DNA from: an uncultured Alistipes sp.
GTDB lineage: Bacteria > Bacteroidota > Bacteroidia > Bacteroidales > Rikenellaceae
NCBI GenBank assembly: GCA_944321765.1
Contig: CALUMQ010000001.1
Location: forward strand, 1-64,000
DNA: 64,000 bases
Direction: 5' to 3'
The translations under genes were made by a program, and so were the position numbers. Positions 60,564 to 64,000 of this stretch are shown in pieces (within the stretch, counting starts at the first letter, position 1; each line of letters opens with the position of its first letter). A model generated the notes under the pieces. It searched no databases and was not told the origin of the DNA. It saw nothing but the letters and a program-made list of their open reading frames with translations.

Positions 60564-61295
60564 ATGAATCACACTTCAGAATACGATTTTACGATCATCT
60601 GTCCCATTTACAACGAACGGGATAACATTCCCCGGTTAGAAGAGTCATTTCGCCGCTATCTTCCGGCGGCGAGTCGTCGCGCGTGTGTACTTTTCGTTGA
60701 CGACGGTTCGACGGACGGGAGTCTGGACCTGCTGAAGCTCGTCTGTGGCCGCAATCGCGGATTTTACTACCTCTCCTTTGTCCGGAACGCGGGATTGAGC
60801 GCAGCGATCAAGGCCGGAATTGATCATATTGCGTCTCCGCTCGTGGGTTATATCGATGCCGATTTGCAGACCCGGCCTGAGGACTTCGAGCTTCTTCTGC
60901 CGTTAATTTCTGATCATCAGCTTGTCACGGGCGTCCGCACCGGAAGGAAGGATACGTTTTTCAAGCGTTTTCAATCGAAGTTTGCCAATGCGTTCCGACG
61001 AATGATGACTCACGACGGGGCTGCCGACACGGGATGTCCCCTCAAGGTGTTGCAGCTTGAAACGGCCCGGCGCCTTCCTCTTTTCAAAGGTATGCATCGG
61101 TTTCTTCCGGCCCTTGTTTTGCTGCAGGAGGAGGCCACGTATGCGGAGGTACCGGTGCCGCATTATCCACGGACGGCCGGGCAATCGAAGTTTCATTTGT
61201 GGAACCGTCTTGTATCGCCGCTGGTGGATTGCTTTGCCTATCGTTGGATGCGGAAGCGAGCGATCAATTACCGAATCGGACAAAGCGATTTGTAA
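60564..61295 (+). CDS. family 2 glycosyltransferase, polyprenyl-phosphate type
   Basis: 243 aa. IICPIYNERDNIPRLEESF, FVDDGSTDGSLDLL, RNAGLSAAIKAGIDH, GYIDADLQTRPEDF (metal-binding Asp). No C-terminal membrane helix, unlike the GT2 at 2336. This resembles ArnC/DPM1-type enzymes that put a sugar on polyprenyl phosphate. It is three bases from the next gene. Confidence 0.87.
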   Translation: MNHTSEYDFTIICPIYNERDNIPRLEESFRRYLPAASRRACVLFVDDGSTDGSLDLLKLVCGRNRGFYYLSFVRNAGLSAAIKAGIDHIASPLVGYIDADLQTRPEDFELLLPLISDHQLVTGVRTGRKDTFFKRFQSKFANAFRRMMTHDGAADTGCPLKVLQLETARRLPLFKGMHRFLPALVLLQEEATYAEVPVPHYPRTAGQSKFHLWNRLVSPLVDCFAYRWMRKRAINYRIGQSDL

Positions 61296-61298
61296 CCC

Positions 61299-61925
61299 AT
61301 GGGTTGGATCTATGCTGTCGGATTTCTGGCGCAGCTCTTTTTTTCGGCGCGGATATTGATCCAGTGGATACTTTCCGAGCGGGCCCATCGTATCGTATCG
61401 CCTTCGGCCTACTGGATCTGCTCGTTGGCCGGATCGTGGCTGTTGTTTCTCTACGGGTGGCTGCGCGATGATTTTGCGATAATTCTCGGTCAATTGTTGT
61501 CCTATTACATATACCTATGGAATCTGAATCTCAAGGGATTGTATCGACGGATTCCGAGGTTGGTGCGGATCGTTCTGCTTGCGACTCCCGTAGCGGTGGT
61601 GATGGCCATTGCGGGGCATGCGGAGCAGTTTGTGACGAATTTTCTGCAGAATGACGATGTTCCTTTCCGGTTGCTTCTGTTCGGCACGCTCGGACAGGCC
61701 GTCTTCTCCCTGCGTTTTGTCTATCAATGGATCTACTCCTTCCGGCACGGGGAGTCGAGTCTTCCGACGGGCTTTTGGGTGATGAGTCTCGTCGGCTCGG
61801 GGATGATTATCTGCTACGGATTGCTCCGGCTCGATCCCGTGTTGATTTTGGGACAATCTGTCGGTTTCGGAGCCTATGCCCGTAACCTTTTCATCGGATA
61901 CACAAGCAGTCATGACAAAAAATAG
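61299..61925 (+). CDS. LAB_N (lipid-A-disaccharide-synthase N-terminal) membrane protein, duplicated
   Basis: 208 aa with six hydrophobic segments in two similar halves: FLAQLFFSARILIQWILSE...SAYWICSLAGSWLLFLYG (about 7-55) and TLGQAVFSLRFVYQWIYSF...TGFWVMSLVGSGMIICYG (about 129-175). LAB_N proteins occur with GT2 and ArnT-like enzymes and are suspected to help move the lipid-linked sugar across the membrane. It overlaps the next gene by 14 bases. Confidence 0.85.
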   Translation: MGWIYAVGFLAQLFFSARILIQWILSERAHRIVSPSAYWICSLAGSWLLFLYGWLRDDFAIILGQLLSYYIYLWNLNLKGLYRRIPRLVRIVLLATPVAVVMAIAGHAEQFVTNFLQNDDVPFRLLLFGTLGQAVFSLRFVYQWIYSFRHGESSLPTGFWVMSLVGSGMIICYGLLRLDPVLILGQSVGFGAYARNLFIGYTSSHDKK

Positions 61926-63519
61926 AGACATCATTCTGTTGTTCGCCTTCATCGTGGCATTGCTGCCGGTGATGCTTCTGCGTGATTTCACACCCTCGAA
62001 TGAGCTTCGCTACCTGAGCATTGCCGACGAAGCGCTTCGGGAGGGACACTTTTTCGCCTTCACCAACCATGGAGAGGCCTATGCGGACAAGCCTCCTCTG
62101 TATCTGTGGCTTGTCATGTTCGGCAAGCAGCTTTTCGGTCGGCACATCATGCTCTTTTTATCGATGTTCTCACTGATCCCGGCCTTGGTCATTCTGAGGA
62201 CGATGGATCGATGGACGAGGGAGTATCTCGGCGAACGGGATCGTATGACCGCCATGCTGCTGCTGATGACATCGGGACTGTTTCTCGGTCTGGCGGTGTT
62301 CGTGCGAATGGACATGCTGATGTGTATGTTCATCACGCTGGCACTCCGCTCCTTTTGGCGCATGTATACCGGGACGGGCCAAGGGACGCGGGACAGGATT
62401 CTTTTCCCGCTTTACACCTGGCTTGCTCTTTTTACCAAGGGGCCGGTTGGGCTGCTTGTCCCAATTCTTTCGGTTGTGGTATTTCTGATTATCCGGCGGG
62501 AATCCGGGGCGATCGGGCATTACTGCGGGTGGCGGACGTGGGGTATTCTTGCGGCCGGGTGTGCGGTTTGGTTCACGCTGGTGTGGTTCGAGGGCGGTCC
62601 GGCGTATCTGAACAATCTGCTGTTCCATCAGACGTTCGATCGAGCCGTGGATGCCTTTCATCACAAGGAGCCTTTCTGGTACTATCTTGTATCGGTGTGG
62701 TATTCGCTGGCTCCATGGTCGCTGCTTGTGCTCGGAGTTATCGTGGCGGCTCTGGTCCGGCGGGACCGGTTTAGCTCCCTGGAACTGTTTTTTCTGACCG
62801 TCATTGGTACTACCTTATGCATGCTGTCGGCATTCAGTTCCAAACTTGCCGTTTATCTGGCTCCGACGTTTCCGTTTATCGTCTATCTTGCTGCGTTGCT
62901 CATGCATCGGCGGCCCGTTTCCTGCTGGATGAGACTTTCGGTGGTGATTCCGGCTGTGGTATGGATAGGAGCTGCGCCGATCCTGTTTCTTTTCCGGCAT
63001 TATCCGGATCTTGCGATGGTGAATAGTGGCTGGTGTATGGCTGCTGCAGGAATTCTTTCCGTGACGGGAATAGTAGCTGTGGTGTCAATGCGAAGATCCC
63101 GGGATATTCGTCGTTCTGTCGGGACGATGGCAGCGGGCACGCTCATCGCCGTTTTTGTCGGAGGCATGGCGCTTCCGGAGCTGAATGTCCGATTGGGTTA
63201 CGGCGTGTTATGCCGGGAAGCGGCCCAACTGGTTCATTCGAAAGGCCTGTCGACGTGTTATGTTTGGGAAATGCGCCGAGCGGAGTCGATGGATGTTTAT
63301 CTGGGTCAGCCGGTTGTGGAGGTGAGTGCCGAAGAGCTGTGTTCCGGGATGTGTCGGAATGGAATCGTGATGCTTCCCGAGCGAAAATTGCAGGACAATG
63401 ACAGAATGCAGCGATTCCTTGCCGACAAATGTTGCTATTCTGTCGGCGAATATCTGATTGTAGAACTTCCGGATCAGAATCCGCAACGGCGGCATGATCG
63501 ACCGAGCCCGTACGTATAA
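61912..63519 (+). CDS. ArnT-like GT39 family glycosyltransferase
   Basis: 535 aa, about twelve hydrophobic segments. The first periplasmic loop has SNELRYLSIADEALREGHFF and YADKPPLYLWLV, the acidic/Arg pattern of PMT/ArnT enzymes that transfer sugar from polyprenyl phosphate to lipid A or core. ATG at 61912 overlaps the LAB_N gene. The frame is open from 61876 but the hydrophobic domain begins after 61912. Target and sugar are inferred only from neighbours. Confidence 0.87.
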   Translation: MTKNRDIILLFAFIVALLPVMLLRDFTPSNELRYLSIADEALREGHFFAFTNHGEAYADKPPLYLWLVMFGKQLFGRHIMLFLSMFSLIPALVILRTMDRWTREYLGERDRMTAMLLLMTSGLFLGLAVFVRMDMLMCMFITLALRSFWRMYTGTGQGTRDRILFPLYTWLALFTKGPVGLLVPILSVVVFLIIRRESGAIGHYCGWRTWGILAAGCAVWFTLVWFEGGPAYLNNLLFHQTFDRAVDAFHHKEPFWYYLVSVWYSLAPWSLLVLGVIVAALVRRDRFSSLELFFLTVIGTTLCMLSAFSSKLAVYLAPTFPFIVYLAALLMHRRPVSCWMRLSVVIPAVVWIGAAPILFLFRHYPDLAMVNSGWCMAAAGILSVTGIVAVVSMRRSRDIRRSVGTMAAGTLIAVFVGGMALPELNVRLGYGVLCREAAQLVHSKGLSTCYVWEMRRAESMDVYLGQPVVEVSAEELCSGMCRNGIVMLPERKLQDNDRMQRFLADKCCYSVGEYLIVELPDQNPQRRHDRPSPYV

Positions 63520-63603
63520 GACGGGGTTTCATCCGGCATCGGGAGAAACCAGTAGATCCGCCTTTGCAGGTGCCTGTCCGAGAGTCGAGTTGTGAATTGC
63601 GCA

Positions 63604-63641
63604 AAAGCCGGACGACCCGTGAAGGTTGTCCGGCTTTGTTT
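63604..63641. terminator. bidirectional terminator between GT39 and methyltransferase genes
   Basis: AAAGCCGGACGACC and complement (one G-T pair) around a 6-base loop, with T-rich sequence after. Confidence 0.8.
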
Positions 63642-63666
63642 GTATGATCGGCTCCGACCGACGGTT

Positions 63667-64000
63667 CTATTTCGTTGCCACGCAGAAGAGATCGAAACTC
63701 TGCTCGCTGACGGGCCCGATGGTATAATCCTCCATGCGGATCGAGGAGGTGAGCGAGGTGTTTTCGCGGAGCAGCCGACGGCGATTCATCCGGTTGAGCA
63801 GGTCGTAGGGGAGGCGAAGCATCCATGCCGGAAGCCGGTGTTGCAGATCGAGGGGGTCGAACCGCGTGATGCGCTCCACACCGCGACGATTCTTCTCGTA
63901 ATACTCCATCACGCGGTCATTTCCCGCAACGCCGAGCACCACAACATCGCGGAATTGCTCCATGAGCAGTCGTTTCAATGCTTCGGGCGTGTATTCGCGT
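63667..64000 (-). CDS. class I methyltransferase-like protein, C-terminal part
   Basis: Runs off the right edge; 110 residues visible. The REYTPEALKRLLMEQF segment and following FRDVVVLGVAGNDRVMEYYEKN resemble the C-terminal part of class I SAM methyltransferases; the rest is basic (LLNRMNRRRLLRENTS) and ends SFDLFCVATK. The SAM-binding motif would lie beyond the edge, so the call is not certain. It faces the GT39 gene with a shared terminator. Confidence 0.6.
   Translation of the reverse strand, partial: REYTPEALKRLLMEQFRDVVVLGVAGNDRVMEYYEKNRRGVERITRFDPLDLQHRLPAWMLRLPYDLLNRMNRRRLLRENTSLTSSIRMEDYTIGPVSEQSFDLFCVATK

Noticed and set aside
1-64000. CRISPR array, rRNA operon, replication origin, prophage
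   Set aside because: I saw no regularly spaced repeats, no rRNA sequence, no DnaA-box cluster and no phage structural genes.

Overview
The window is a stretch of a Bacteroidota chromosome. The evidence is a SusC/SusD pair, many lipoproteins with Bacteroidota-type DUF domains (DUF4199, DUF4293, DUF4294, DUF4458, DUF5689, DUF1573, BACON), an extended NusB, and repeated TAnnTTTG promoter boxes, most often TATCTTTG, upstream of genes and tRNAs. The fairly GC-rich coding sequence and gene content suggest Rikenellaceae (Alistipes-like), but the genus is an inference.

Layout. 0.1-3.8 kb: plus-strand housekeeping run mltG, a YrdC/YciO protein, DUF4199, GT2, DUF4293. 4.0-12.9 kb: plus-strand secreted and outer-membrane locus with an OB-fold/BACON lipoprotein, a NUC endonuclease lipoprotein, an EEP-fold nuclease/phosphatase, a TonB-dependent receptor and a DUF5689 lipoprotein; it looks like an extracellular nucleic-acid scavenging locus. 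The first gene is out of frame at a G10 tract just after its lipobox. 13.2-19.0 kb: minus-strand MFS, TPR, era, ffh. 19.2-34.6 kb: a minus-strand SusCD operon with no glycoside hydrolase but with a subtilisin-like protease and two leucine-rich-repeat lipoproteins; its SusC has a G9 tract just after the signal peptide. 35.2-44.2 kb: small housekeeping genes (thioesterase, nhaD, tRNA-Gln, GlsB-like, TSCPD, yajC, DUF1573, nusB, flavoprotein, cobalamin adenosyltransferase).

44.4-45.9 kb: a DUF2795 gene whose last 22 bp are duplicated 1,218 bp downstream, where its original terminator lies. Between the two copies is AT-rich foreign DNA with one intact gene carrying an Rx4H (HEPN-like) motif and a truncated, overlapping second frame. 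There is no recombinase. This looks like a very small integrated island with a probable defence or toxin cargo, and is the strongest candidate here for an undescribed system.

46-57.3 kb: a monooxygenase-like lipoprotein, tRNA-Lys, a GH2-like protein lacking the usual catalytic Asn-Glu, an HsdR-N-like nuclease-fold protein, a LytS/LytTR-type two-component pair, acyl-CoA ligase, plsY, YitT, miaB and a DEAD-box helicase. 58-63.5 kb: metallophosphoesterase, a putative outer-membrane protein, then a tightly packed set (sugar-nucleotide epimerase, GT2, LAB_N membrane protein, ArnT-like GT39) that looks like a polyprenyl-linked uronate or sugar transfer pathway acting on the envelope. The right edge cuts a methyltransferase gene.

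All function calls are from reading motifs by eye; no database searches were run.
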